Shown: positions 1-10,919, counted from the stretch's first letter. The stretch is DNA of 64,000 nt from UBA7067 sp051880615 (GCA_051880615.1 JBJEOH010000026.1:1-64000), one strand, 5' to 3'. Notes: a model not told the origin generated them from the sequence alone. Program-made: numbers and translations.

Positions 1-3000
1 GTCGCACCTCGCATGAGGTGCGTGAGTAGAAATTCGAAAAAAGTACAAATTATAACTCGGAAAGAATGGTCGCACCTCGCATGAGGTGCGTGAGTAGAAA
101 TATACTTTAATCACCTTTGCTTTGGTCACAAAGCGTCGCACCTCGCATGAGGTGCGTGAGTAGAAATGTTAATAACCTTTTGCAACTCAGCCAAGCACTT
201 GCTAGTCGCACCTCGCATGAGGTGCGTGAGTAGAAATAAGTCCCTTGTACAGTGACATTCTCAGAACATCGTCGCACCTCGCATGAGGTGCGTGAGTAGA
301 AATTACTCGTTGTAAATATTCGTCAAGCCACTCGTCAGGTCGCACCTCGCATGAGGTGCGTGAGTAGAAATGGTAAATCTCATAGCTTTCGTAATCAGCA
401 ACCTGTCGCACCTCGCATGAGGTGCGTGAGTAGAAATTTCGATTAAAGCGTTAATATCAATTTCCGTTGACGTCGCACCTCGCATGAGGTGCGTGAGTAG
501 AAATTGCCACCAAGTCCAATTTTACGACTAAACAACAGTCGCACCTCGCATGAGGTGCGTGAGTAGAAATTTACAATCTTTCCGCTGACTGATATTGTAA
601 TAGCGTCGCACCTCGCATGAGGTGCGTGAGTAGAAATATAAAGGCATGCTCAAAGAAACTTTTGAGAAGCAGTCGCACCTCGCATGAGGTGCGTGAGTAG
701 AAATCGATAATACCTACAAGTCCGAGCACTTTGCCATAAGTCGCACCTCGCATGAGGTGCGTGAGTAGAAATATTAATTTCACGAGCAAGTTTCGCCGAT
801 ACGATGTCGCACCTCGCATGAGGTGCGTGAGTAGAAATTTCGTTCGGCTTCAATCTGCATATCAAGAGCGAGTCGCACCTCGCATGAGGTGCGTGAGTAG
901 AAATCAGGCTGATTTCATCGACGCAAGCGAACCACTAAGTCGCACCTCGCATGAGGTGCGTGAGTAGAAATTGTTTATTCCTGCGCCGCTGTCGATAATG
1001 CCCTTGTCGCACCTCGCATGAGGTGCGTGAGTAGAAATGAACGCAAAAAGACAGCGAAACGGCTTGATGAAGTCGCACCTCGCATGAGGTGCGTGAGTAG
1101 AAATCGATATCCCAACTCATTGTCGTTGTGTCAACATGTCGCACCTCGCATGAGGTGCGTGAGTAGAAATAGTGAAACCGATTTAAAAATTAATGGCGCG
1201 CAAGGTCGCACCTCGCATGAGGTGCGTGAGTAGAAATATCAACGGTATGCAGATTGGCAAGCAGTTGGCACGTCGCACCTCGCATGAGGTGCGTGAGTAG
1301 AAATAGGGATTGGCAGCGCTCAGAAGCAAGGAGTCTATTGTCGCACCTCGCATGAGGTGCGTGAGTAGAAATATTTTACTCGACCTTTCCTTTTTTTGAA
1401 TGATTGAGTCGCACCTCGCATGAGGTGCGTGAGTAGAAATGCCTGTGCTTTTATCAACAGTGACGGGCGTTACAGTCGCACCTCGCATGAGGTGCGTGAG
1501 TAGAAATAACGCAGAGCTGACGGAAAGACCGAGCGAGCTGTAGTCGCACCTCGCATGAGGTGCGTGAGTAGAAATTCCACCTGTCACGGTTTCAAAATTG
1601 TAAATCTCGTCGCACCTCGCATGAGGTGCGTGAGTAGAAATGGATACGCTGTCGTTGGAATACCCGTCAGACGTGTCGCACCTCGCATGAGGTGCGTGAG
1701 TAGAAATACCTTTGCTGTGCTAAACTAACCAAAACTCCGCGTCGCACCTCGCATGAGGTGCGTGAGTAGAAATTGACAATGAGCTGCTCGGCATCATCGA
1801 CGCTTGTTTGTCGCACCTCGCATGAGGTGCGTGAGTAGAAATGGTAGAACAAGAAACCCTGCTATTTCAGCGTAAAGTCGCACCTCGCATGAGGTGCGTG
1901 AGTAGAAATGGCTGTTATCCGCTGGCTTTTGAAAGTGCCGCAGGTCGCACCTCGCATGAGGTGCGTGAGTAGAAATGTAACCTTGCTTTATCTGCCCCGT
2001 TGGAGTTACGTCGCACCTCGCATGAGGTGCGTGAGTAGAAATTGATAGCCCCTCTTAGCGCTTCAGTGATTGACAAGTCGCACCTCGCATGAGGTGCGTG
2101 AGTAGAAATGATGAGATTAACAGTCTTATCGAAGCAGGCAAAATGTCGCACCTCGCATGAGGTGCGTGAGTAGAAATAAAGAAATGACCGAGAACGCAAT
2201 GACACTCTCGGTCGCACCTCGCATGAGGTGCGTGAGTAGAAATAAAGAAGCAGAAGCTACGCTTGGAGTTTACGATGAGTCGCACCTCGCATGAGGTGCG
2301 TGAGTAGAAATAAAGAACCTAAGTTTTACACGATTAAGGAAGTCGTCGCACCTCGCATGAGGTGCGTGAGTAGAAATCCACAATGCGACAGATGACCAAG
2401 GTGTGAGTCACGTCGCACCTCGCATGAGGTGCGTGAGTAGAAATGTCACCAAAATAATATGGATGTATGATTTGGTCTGTCGCACCTCGCATGAGGTGCG
2501 TGAGTAGAAATGGCTTAACGCTGTTACGCATTGATTTTTATGCAGTCGCACCTCGCATGAGGTGCGTGAGTAGAAATGATGATTCTTTTATACTGTTCCC
2601 ATAATGGTTCAGTCGCACCTCGCATGAGGTGCGTGAGTAGAAATGTATGTACCGTCACCAAAGCTGTTGCTCGTGTCCACGTCGCACCTCGCATGAGGTG
2701 CGTGAGTAGAAATATTGATTTTCCAAATGATTTTACGGTCATAGACTGTCGCACCTCGCATGAGGTGCGTGAGTAGAAATTAAAATATCGCCCTCAAAAA
2801 TCCTCGTACCGTTGTCGCACCTCGCATGAGGTGCGTGAGTAGAAATGTATCTGAGAAGCGACAGCAAGCGGCTGATTTGCAAGTCGCACCTCGCATGAGG
2901 TGCGTGAGTAGAAATCATAGTGCTGATAAAGTGCGTGCAGTTATAGCCGTCGCACCTCGCATGAGGTGCGTGAGTAGAAATTTGAGCAAGTATGCGCCGA

Positions 3001-5979
3001 TGTCAACAGATATGCAGTCGCACCTCGCATGAGGTGCGTGAGTAGAAATAAAAAAATTGAGGGTAGTAAAAACTACCCTCTTTGTCGCACCTCGCATGAG
3101 GTGCGTGAGTAGAAATATATGTAAGTCACCAAAAACTAACACTTTACCACGTCGCACCTCGCATGAGGTGCGTGAGTAGAAATATCTATCCGCTACTGTA
3201 TGTTGTTTACAGCAAAAGTCGCACCTCGCATGAGGTGCGTGAGTAGAAATTCTGCTCTCCCTGTTGCCGGATTTGTTGACGGCGTCGCACCTCGCATGAG
3301 GTGCGTGAGTAGAAATGAGACAAACAAGCAGACAAAGGCTAAAGAGTTCGGTCGCACCTCGCATGAGGTGCGTGAGTAGAAATATATTCTACTCGTACAC
3401 ATTAATCGGGTATGGATTGTCGCACCTCGCATGAGGTGCGTGAGTAGAAATGAATAAAGAAATTGATAAAACCTTAAAACTCAGTCGCACCTCGCATGAG
3501 GTGCGTGAGTAGAAATCTGCAATTTGTTTTTGCGTTTCTCAATAATGTTGTCGCACCTCGCATGAGGTGCGTGAGTAGAAATGATGCACTGAGATATGGA
3601 AGTGAGCCATTACAGCGTCGCACCTCGCATGAGGTGCGTGAGTAGAAATTATCTCGTGTTGTTTCAAAGTCATACATTTTTTCTCGTCGCACCTCGCATG
3701 AGGTGCGTGAGTAGAAATTGTTTATTCCTGCGCCGCTGTCGATAATGCCCTTGTCGCACCTCGCATGAGGTGCGTGAGTAGAAATTTTGGAAAATTTATA
3801 TACTCTAAGTTTTCACAAGTCGCACCTCGCATGAGGTGCGTGAGTAGAAATATTCGGCGTTCCCGATTTTTTTTATGTAATTTTGTCGCACCTCGCATGA
3901 GGTGCGTGAGTAGAAATCCTGTACATCGGCGGTAGGCTGAGATTTAACAAGAGTCGCACCTCGCATGAGGTGCGTGAGTAGAAATAATTATATTATAATA
4001 CAATCGTGCTACATTGTCGTCGCACCTCGCATGAGGTGCGTGAGTAGAAATCAGATTTCACAAATTCGTCAAACTGATTAATCAAGTCGCACCTCGCATG
4101 AGGTGCGTGAGTAGAAATGTCTCTGCGCTCGCCTGTGATAATCATATCGTAGTCGCACCTCGCATGAGGTGCGTGAGTAGAAATTCGTTCGCGCCGTTGC
4201 CGCCGTGCTACGCAAATGGTCGCACCTCGCATGAGGTGCGTGAGTAGAAATGTCAATCGTTACACTTAACTCATCAGAAGAACAAGTCGCACCTCGCATG
4301 AGGTGCGTGAGTAGAAATTTCAGATTAATTTCGCGCGTGAGAGGTGTTGCCAGTCGCACCTCGCATGAGGTGCGTGAGTAGAAATAATCTGCCTCGCCTG
4401 TTGGTCTTGTATGCGGAGGTCGCACCTCGCATGAGGTGCGTGAGTAGAAATTAAAAATTGACGGTGGGTGCAGCACACACTCCTCGTCGCACCTCGCATG
4501 AGGTGCGTGAGTAGAAATGATTACGCTTGAGATACTCCCGAATGACGGCGCTGCGTCGCACCTCGCATGAGGTGCGTGAGTAGAAATCACAGGAGCCGGA
4601 GTTTCGCCGATTACCTCGCCTGTCGCACCTCGCATGAGGTGCGAGAGTAGATGCTGAGGTTTACCCAGAAATCCGCAGGTGGACATGTCGCACCTCGCAT
4701 GAGGTGCGTGAGTAGAAATATAGCGGCAAAGTTAAAATGCAAGTCAGTGTTACAGTCGCACCTCGCATGAGGTGCGTGAGTAGAAATTATGTATGGTTGT
4801 GCAGTTAACGCACTTGCTCAGCTTTGTCGCACCTCGCATGAGGTGCGTGAGTAGAAATATGAATGACGAAGAATTTTTTAAAGCCACAGGAAGTCGCACC
4901 TCGCATGAGGTGCGTGAGTAGAAATATTTATAATCAGTTGCTTTTATTGTTTTCTTGCCGGTCGCACCTCGCATGAGGTGCGTGAGTAGAAATTTCAGTG
5001 CATCCGCGCTTGGCTGCGATTTGTGAAAGTCGCACCTCGCATGAGGTGCGTGAGTAGAAATAGATTTCGTCATAGCTTGTACCGTCAAAAAAGTTGTCGC
5101 ACCTCGCATGAGGTGCGTGAGTAGAAATCTTACCAAGGTCATGGATATGTCAAAGGTATCAGTCGCACCTCGCATGAGGTGCGTGAGTAGAAATGTGATT
5201 TGTGCGTGTGCAGTTTTGATGCTAAAGGTCGCACCTCGCATGAGGTGCGTGAGTAGAAATCCCTGCGGCACAAACGCTCGTGGCAAGGGGTCGGGGGTCG
5301 CACCTCGCATGAGGTGCGTGAGTAGAAATGCTTTTTTTGACGATTTGCTACGCGGCTATTGATCGCACCTCGCATGAGGTGCGTGAGTAGAAATGTAAAT
5401 GCTCTGTTGCTATGCCCCTCTACGAGCTGTCGCACCTCGCATGAGGTGCGTGAGTAGAAATGTGAAGCTTGACCGCACAGCAATGCTCAAGGTGCGTGAG
5501 TAGAAATGCGACAGACAGTGACGGCACAGTGATTAAAAAAACAGTCGCACCTCGCATGAGGTGCGTGAGTAGAAATTGAAAACCAGAATTTTGCAATCTG
5601 CGGCAAAACGGTCGCACCTCGCATGAGGTGCGTGAGTAGAAATGGCAGTGTTCTCAGTGTTGTTGACAATCGTCACAGTCGCACCTCGCATGAGGTGCGT
5701 GAGTAGAAATGAAAATTCAAAAATTGCATCAATGGAACAGCTTCTGTCGCACCTCGCATGAGGTGCGTGAGTAGAAATGCAAAATAAATGTTTCGCCGCT
5801 GATATAGCCAAAGTCGCACCTCGCATGAGGTGCGTGAGTAGAAATTTGTCAAGCACATCAGCAAATTTTGCTTTTTCTGGTCGCACCTCGCATGAGGTGC
5901 GTGAGTAGAAATCTCGTTGAGCAGTCGGCTAAACCTATTTAATCGTGTCGTACCTCGCATGAGGTGCGTGAGTAGAATA
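1..5979 (+). CRISPR. Long type I-C-like CRISPR array (~90 repeats)
   Basis: A 33-bp repeat recurs about every 66-69 bp from base 1 to 5979. Reading off the starts gives about 90 repeat copies (one truncated) separated by mostly 33-36 nt spacers. Each repeat holds a perfect 8-bp stem (CGCACCTC / GAGGTGCG) with a GCAT loop and ends in GTAGAAAT, the layout of type I-C repeats. Nearly all copies are identical. The variants lie at the right: 4622 (several changes), 5362 (first base A), about 5490-5507 (only the last 18 bases left) and the terminal copy at 5947 (changed at base 5 and at the end). Decay at the right end implies transcription left to right, with the leader beyond base 1. No cas gene is in the window. 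The array is cut by the window edge, so the true copy number may be higher. The many short reading frames through this block are artefacts of the repeat. Confidence 0.98.
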
Positions 5980-6016
5980 ATAAATATATTCAAAAAAACA
6001 ATAACATAAATTTGCG

Positions 6017-7363
6017 TTATATCGATTTATCCCATAATGCCTTAATACAATGATTAGCTGCTTTTTTGCCTGATTTTACAGCTCCTTCCATTGTAGCAAA
6101 AGATGAAGTTAGTGTATAATCACCTGCAAGCGTAAGTCCTTTAATTCCTGTTTTCTGTTCCGGTCGGAGCTTCTGATTGTTGCAATCGAGCGAATAAAAC
6201 TCATTCTCCTCCGATACTTTTCGGAAGTCCGAAATGTGTCCGTCAAGATGAACGCCGAGGCTGTCCATTTGTTTAAGTACGATAGAAAGTATTTCGTCTT
6301 CGGATTTTTCAGCGTACTCCTTTGGATTGCCGAGTATTATTGACAATCGTCCCTTTGCTTGCTGAAAGGTTGTTCTTGATTGCTCTGCAAAGCTCACCAT
6401 ATCTGTTCCCGGCGCAAATGTTGTAATATCTTTTTCTAGCGCAGGCTTATTAAGATGCAGTTGCATAGTACAACTTGACATACAAGGTAGTAGAAAGAGC
6501 TTTTTTAATCTTTTATCATTTTTAAGGGTGTCAAGAATCCTTTTGGCAGAAGACAGAGTTGTTGCAATAACTGTCTGTGAAGCAAAGAATTTGTTGCCTT
6601 TTGTGTCTGTCACACCCTGAACTGAACCGTTGTTCAAAAGTACACTTTCAATTTCTTCATTGAAGATAAAAGTGCCGCCCAGGGATTTTATCTTTTCAAC
6701 TATAGGCTGACACATAACATCGCTCATACCGCCGAGATATGCGCCTATTCTCATTTTATAGAATTTTGGTATTGCAGGCGCAAACAGCCCGAAAAAAGCG
6801 TACGCTGAGTAATTTTCCGGAGGCATAAAGAATATCCCGCTACTAAGCGGCTCTAAAACGAGTCGCTTGCTTTTTTCTGATACATGGTGTCTGTTTGCGT
6901 AGTCAGCAACACAGAAACGGTCAAGTTGATTTGAAAAAATATAGCTTGTAAAGCCGCAGAGAAAAAAGGGGAGTAGTGAGAGCTTGTCTTTTACTGATAG
7001 AATTTCATTATTTCCGAAAATACTCTTAACAGTCTTTTTGAATCCCCAAAACGGCGCAAGTCCAAGCACAAATTTTTTGTTTTCGTTCTTTATCAGTACA
7101 TCAGCCTTTTCTTCCCAAGTGACTATGTCCTCAAGCTCCACTCCGCAATTTTTTAGCAACTTCGGTAAAGCTGAATAGTACCCGATATGCCTATGAAGAC
7201 CTGATTCAACCTGCATACCGTCATCATAAAATGACGAGGTTCTGCCACCCGGATAAGAATGTTTTTCCAATACAAGGACTCTTTTTCCTCTTTTTGAAAG
7301 TTCATAAGCGCATGATAAACCGGCAAGTCCTGCACCGACTATAATTGCATCATATTTTTCCAT
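6017..7363 (-). CDS. FAD-dependent oxidoreductase, phytoene desaturase/amine oxidase-like
   Basis: The protein is about 448 residues and opens with a Rossmann dinucleotide-binding motif (GAGLAGLSCAYELSKRGKRV) followed by an FAD-contact stretch ending PGGRTSSF. Near the C-terminus LTLAGDYT plus a Gly-rich tail close the FAD fold. This is the architecture of the CrtI/HpnE-like NAD(P)/FAD oxidoreductase family; the substrate cannot be told. The start is set at the ATG of MEKYDAI because GAGGGA lies 8 bases upstream; a GTG five codons earlier would overlap that ribosome site. It stands alone between the CRISPR trailer and a transport operon that faces the same way. The 295 bp upstream (7364-7658) is AT-rich with no gene or clear signal. 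No carotenoid or hopanoid genes are nearby, so a role in those pathways is unsupported. Confidence 0.8.
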   Translation of the reverse strand: MEKYDAIIVGAGLAGLSCAYELSKRGKRVLVLEKHSYPGGRTSSFYDDGMQVESGLHRHIGYYSALPKLLKNCGVELEDIVTWEEKADVLIKNENKKFVLGLAPFWGFKKTVKSIFGNNEILSVKDKLSLLPFFLCGFTSYIFSNQLDRFCVADYANRHHVSEKSKRLVLEPLSSGIFFMPPENYSAYAFFGLFAPAIPKFYKMRIGAYLGGMSDVMCQPIVEKIKSLGGTFIFNEEIESVLLNNGSVQGVTDTKGNKFFASQTVIATTLSSAKRILDTLKNDKRLKKLFLLPCMSSCTMQLHLNKPALEKDITTFAPGTDMVSFAEQSRTTFQQAKGRLSIILGNPKEYAEKSEDEILSIVLKQMDSLGVHLDGHISDFRKVSEENEFYSLDCNNQKLRPEQKTGIKGLTLAGDYTLTSSFATMEGAVKSGKKAANHCIKALWDKSI

Positions 7364-7658
7364 AGAATATTCCCTCACAAATCATATATATATCTATAAT
7401 TTCTGATTTGAGAAAGCTTATTCAGATGTGAATAGAGTTACATTAAATTATTTCTTAATTCACTTTTTTTACAAGAAGTGGTTATCTGCTCCCGTATTAG
7501 AATAATGGATAGCAGAAGAATTTAGATGCCAGAATGAGAGATGAGCTTGTAACTGACAATGATAGCAGCAATAATTCTCCTTGAACAGCTCTTCTTATGA
7601 AATTATAAAACGGTTGTGTCAGGCTGTAATGTCAGAATATCCTATGGTGAAATATGTG

Positions 7659-8798
7659 TTAAAGTTTGCCACATAAGGCAGAGCAAAGAGTTTTTAAGTA
7701 ATACAGTGTGCTTATAAGTAAAACGCTAAAGAGAATAAGAAATGAAATTAAAAGTGAAAATGTATTTGAGAAAAGGTTTATCAAATGCGTGTCACCGGTA
7801 AGCGCAAGAGAATTTATAGTATTTGCGTTTTCGGTAATCTGTTCTGTATAATACGAAAAATCAAATATATTGTCATACGGAATATATTTTGAGGGTGTAA
7901 AGATGCTGAAATCAGATATAAAAAATACAGTCACCAAAATAGCTGGAATTCCTAACCCGACAAAAATCAGAATGATATACTTCATCGGGATTGACTTAAA
8001 GGACTTGAAAAAGTAGTGTTCCTTTAAATCTTCACGAATTCTATGTACTGACCATCTGCACAGTATAAACCACACTTTAAGCGCAATAACACAAAATGCC
8101 GCAAACAATAACAGTAATATTATATGCCTGAAATTTTCAATCACCTTATTCTTTTCAGCAAAATCTGTCGCATAATATTGACTTAAATTCATCTGCTCAA
8201 TAAGCGGTGCTGAAATTGCTCCGTTGTCATAGGCAATGCTGTCGATGTAGCATTTATCATAGCCACTGTAACAGGTGTAGGGGATATATACTCTGTGTTT
8301 TCCGTCAGAGGAAAGGCGGTTAATTGTTTTATCTGATTCGTCATACACCCCACAAATCGTGTATTTCTCGCCGTCGAGCTTTAGTACCTTGCCGACTGCG
8401 TTTGTGTTGAAAAATAATTCAAGCGCAAGCGCACTGCCGATTACGGCATCCTTTTCTTTTTTTAGGATGTTTTCCTCAGTGAAGCTATTGCCGTAAAGTA
8501 CCTGACCAAAGTTTGAAAAATAAAATTCGTTTGTAAGGACAGGGATTACATTATTACCTTTTACGCTTGTTTCGTCCTCCTCACAGCAAAAGCTGATTTT
8601 ATCCATAGAAATACGCTCGGATAAGCTTTCAAAATTATAGACGAAAAGAGGCATATATTCTGAATTCTGATTGTAATTGAGCTGCGTCACATTTGTCAGC
8701 TGAGATTGTGCGTTGTCGCAAAAACCGAGTGAGAGAAAAATCGTAAGTGAGGTTAAAGCTATAAGCACGGCAGTGGTGATTATCCTTTTTCTCATCAT
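7659..8798 (-). CDS. MacB-like periplasmic-core membrane protein
   Basis: The 379-residue protein has an N-terminal membrane segment (residues about 6-25), an extracellular region of about 190 residues, and three further hydrophobic segments near residues 222-245, 272-296 and 345-370. The extracellular part contains a stretch typical of the MacB periplasmic core (IGSALALELFFNTNAVGKVL, then an ICGVYDESD strand), so it resembles the permease subunit of MacB/FtsX-type transporters. It is the last gene of the operon beginning at 13744 and follows the small anchored protein after 3 bases. No MacB-type ATPase is beside it. The ribosome site GGAGG precedes ATGATG at 8798. Function is inferred only at family level; it may be a sensor or accessory protein. 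Confidence 0.6.
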   Translation of the reverse strand: MMRKRIITTAVLIALTSLTIFLSLGFCDNAQSQLTNVTQLNYNQNSEYMPLFVYNFESLSERISMDKISFCCEEDETSVKGNNVIPVLTNEFYFSNFGQVLYGNSFTEENILKKEKDAVIGSALALELFFNTNAVGKVLKLDGEKYTICGVYDESDKTINRLSSDGKHRVYIPYTCYSGYDKCYIDSIAYDNGAISAPLIEQMNLSQYYATDFAEKNKVIENFRHIILLLLFAAFCVIALKVWFILCRWSVHRIREDLKEHYFFKSFKSIPMKYIILIFVGLGIPAILVTVFFISDFSIFTPSKYIPYDNIFDFSYYTEQITENANTINSLALTGDTHLINLFSNTFSLLISFLILFSVLLISTLYYLKTLCSALCGKL

Positions 8799-8801
8799 CT
8801 G

Positions 8802-9215
8802 CTATTCCTCCTCGATATAAACTCTGTCGCCGTCTGATATGCTCTTTGATGTCTTGTATATAACCTTCATATTGCTGAAAAGACTGCTTGATGTCACCTC
8901 ATAATATAAATCGTCCTGTCCCGTGATTGTGACAGATATTTCACTCACCTTTGTTTTGTCAGTATTATATGGGTCTATTACAAATACGATGCCCGAATCT
9001 CCAAAAGAATCGACTGAGGAAAGCGGAAGCAGGTATTTTGTTTTCATATCTCCGCCGCTTTCACCGCTGAGAGTTCCAACAATCACATCTGATGTTTTTA
9101 CCTTAGGTAAAAGCATATTGTCAATAGTGCCTGAAAGGTAAGTGAGCAGTGCAAGCATAATTAAAAATACAATTCCTGCTCTAATTGAATATTTCTTTAA
9201 TTTGCTTTCTTTCAT
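8802..9215 (-). CDS. Small membrane-anchored extracytoplasmic protein
   Basis: This 137-residue protein has one N-terminal transmembrane segment (residues about 11-30) followed by a beta-rich outside domain with no motif I recognise. The start is the ATG at 9215, with GAGGTG 7 bases upstream. An earlier ATG at 9227 lies within that ribosome site and would overlap the upstream permease gene's stop. It sits between an ABC permease and a MacB-like protein in one operon. By position it could be an adaptor-like partner of the MacB-like protein, as HlyD/MacA proteins are for MacB, but it is far shorter than a MacA. Treat as unknown function. Confidence 0.6.
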   Translation of the reverse strand: MKESKLKKYSIRAGIVFLIMLALLTYLSGTIDNMLLPKVKTSDVIVGTLSGESGGDMKTKYLLPLSSVDSFGDSGIVFVIDPYNTDKTKVSEISVTITGQDDLYYEVTSSSLFSNMKVIYKTSKSISDGDRVYIEEE

Positions 9216-9223
9216 AATGCACC

Positions 9224-10057
9224 TCATTTATCAATCTGAACAAAGGGTGAATCTATATCCCTCTGCCCGTAAAAGTAGATTAGCAGAGCGGGAATCATAA
9301 ACATAACTCCGCAGGCGAAAATTATTCCGTAGTCCGAATTGCTGATACCTGAAAGAGCGATTGACAGCGGATACATCGACTCATCATCAAAATAAATCAG
9401 CGGCTGTTCAACAACATTCCAGTTATCTATAAAGCACAGAAGTGTAAGCGTAATCAAGCCGCCCTTTATCTGCGGAAGAATAACTTTTGTGATTATTTTG
9501 AAATATGACGCACCGTCAATTAATGCTGCTTCAATGGATGAATCCGGGATATACTTTATGCTCTGTCTTAACAGGCACACACCAAATGCCGAGAATGTTC
9601 CGGGCAGGATAATTGCAAGAAAATTGTTAAGAAGCTTTAAATTATCAAGCACAATATAATTTGGAACAAGAGTTACCTGAAGCGGCAGAATCAGCAGAGC
9701 TATGTAGACAAAAAACAGCTTATCCCTGAACGGAAACTTAAGCTTTGCAAAGGCGAAAGCCGCAAGTGATGACACAACAACCTGTCCCAATACGGTCGGA
9801 AATGTGATTATCACAGCGTTCCAGAATTTCAGCAGATATTCCGCTCGCCTGAAAAACACCTGATAATACTGTTCAAGTGAAGCCATTTGCGGAATAAGCT
9901 TTAAGCTTTTGTACTGTCCGTTTGTGAAATCAAGCATTTGGCTTACCTCAGTCCTTGACATAAACGAGCAGGCAAGCATATAAATCACAGGGAATAGAAA
10001 AGCTATTGTGATTATCAGCAGAAGTGTGTATTTAAAAATTGATTTTATCTTTTTCAT
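9224..10057 (-). CDS. ABC sugar transporter permease, MalG/UgpE-like
   Basis: A 277-residue protein with six predicted membrane segments. It carries the cytoplasmic EAA loop (EAALIDGASYFKIITKVILP) that docks on the ATPase in CUT1-family carbohydrate importers. It matches the second permease (MalG type) of such systems. The start at 10057 is chosen because AGGTG lies about 8 bases upstream; in-frame TTG codons further up lack a ribosome site. It follows the partner permease by 10 bases. The operon has no ATPase gene, as is common where one MsmK-like ATPase serves several CUT1 importers. Confidence 0.9.
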   Translation of the reverse strand: MKKIKSIFKYTLLLIITIAFLFPVIYMLACSFMSRTEVSQMLDFTNGQYKSLKLIPQMASLEQYYQVFFRRAEYLLKFWNAVIITFPTVLGQVVVSSLAAFAFAKLKFPFRDKLFFVYIALLILPLQVTLVPNYIVLDNLKLLNNFLAIILPGTFSAFGVCLLRQSIKYIPDSSIEAALIDGASYFKIITKVILPQIKGGLITLTLLCFIDNWNVVEQPLIYFDDESMYPLSIALSGISNSDYGIIFACGVMFMIPALLIYFYGQRDIDSPFVQIDK

Positions 10058-10067
10058 AAATCTGCAC

Positions 10068-10919
10068 CTATTCCGAATAATTGCGTTTTTTCTCAAACAA
10101 GAAGAAAAACAGCAGGACGATAATTATAAACAACGACAAAATAACAGAAGCCGAAGAAAGCCTTGAATAATTCAGGTTATAGTAATTGTTGTTGATGAAA
10201 TTTTGCAGGAAGTATACATTCTCATTCGGGTAGTCACCGAACAGCGCAAAGACCTCACGGAAAATTTTAAAGGAATAAATAATCTCCATAAGGAATACGA
10301 AAAAGGTTGTCGGTGTTATCATCGGTATAGTTATTTTTCGTACAATCTGAAATGCGCCTGCACCGTCAAGCCTTGCACTTTCGTAAAGAGAGGTAGGCAC
10401 ATTCGCAAGCCCTGCTGTGAATAAAATCACGCAGAAGCCGCAGTACTTCCATACATAAATCAGAATAATCATCTCCATTGAAAATTCAGAGTTGAAAAAC
10501 CTGACTGCATCAAGTCCGAGATAGTTCAATACAGTATTTATAGCTCCGTAATCGTCAAATATCACCTGCCAAACGCATATGAGTGATGCGACAGGCACAA
10601 CAACAGGTATTAGAAAGGAGCTTCTGAAAAAGGACGATATTTTCTTAAAAGAATTAAGAAACAGCGCAAGTAAAAAGGAAATCACCATCAGCAGCGGAAT
10701 AGCAATAACAGTAAATACCACTGTGTTTTTCAGCGCAAGTAAGAAGGTGTTGTTCTTTAAAAGCTCAATATAGTTTGACAGTCCTACAAAATCGTTTCCG
10801 ATAAACATACTTTTCACAAGGCAGATTATGTATGGTACTACATAAAATACAGCAATTCCTAATAGAGATGGGAGTATGAATAAATAAGCAATAATATAGT
10901 TTTTACGCTTTCTCGTCAA
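10068..10919 (-). CDS. ABC sugar transporter permease, MalF/UgpA-like
   Basis: The 283-residue protein has six hydrophobic segments and the EAA signature near residue 190 (ESARLDGAGAFQIVRKITIP). It is the first permease (MalF/UgpA type) of a CUT1 importer. The start is a TTG at 10919 with GGCGGTGA just upstream. It lies 11 bases after a solute-binding protein gene and directly before the MalG-like permease, so the two should form the membrane heterodimer. Substrate is not evident; the operon's divergent two-component system suggests that an external ligand controls it. Confidence 0.9.
   Translation of the reverse strand: MTRKRKNYIIAYLFILPSLLGIAVFYVVPYIICLVKSMFIGNDFVGLSNYIELLKNNTFLLALKNTVVFTVIAIPLLMVISFLLALFLNSFKKISSFFRSSFLIPVVVPVASLICVWQVIFDDYGAINTVLNYLGLDAVRFFNSEFSMEMIILIYVWKYCGFCVILFTAGLANVPTSLYESARLDGAGAFQIVRKITIPMITPTTFFVFLMEIIYSFKIFREVFALFGDYPNENVYFLQNFINNNYYNLNYSRLSSASVILSLFIIIVLLFFFLFEKKRNYSE

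Noticed and set aside
1..5979. Array as a type II or type VI (Cas9/Cas13) CRISPR
   Set aside because: Type II and VI repeats are usually about 36 bp; this 33-bp repeat with an internal 8-bp stem and a GAAAT end fits type I-C. No tracrRNA-like anti-repeat was noticed in the window.
202..5993. Dozens of open frames with recurring strings such as STHAPHARCD, FLLTHLMRGAT and VAPRMRCVSRN
   Set aside because: They are translations of the CRISPR repeat in different frames, with spacers in between; none has a ribosome site or independent coding features.
6017..7363. Carotenoid or hopanoid biosynthesis gene
   Set aside because: Only the general FAD oxidoreductase fold is supported; no phytoene or squalene synthase genes are nearby.
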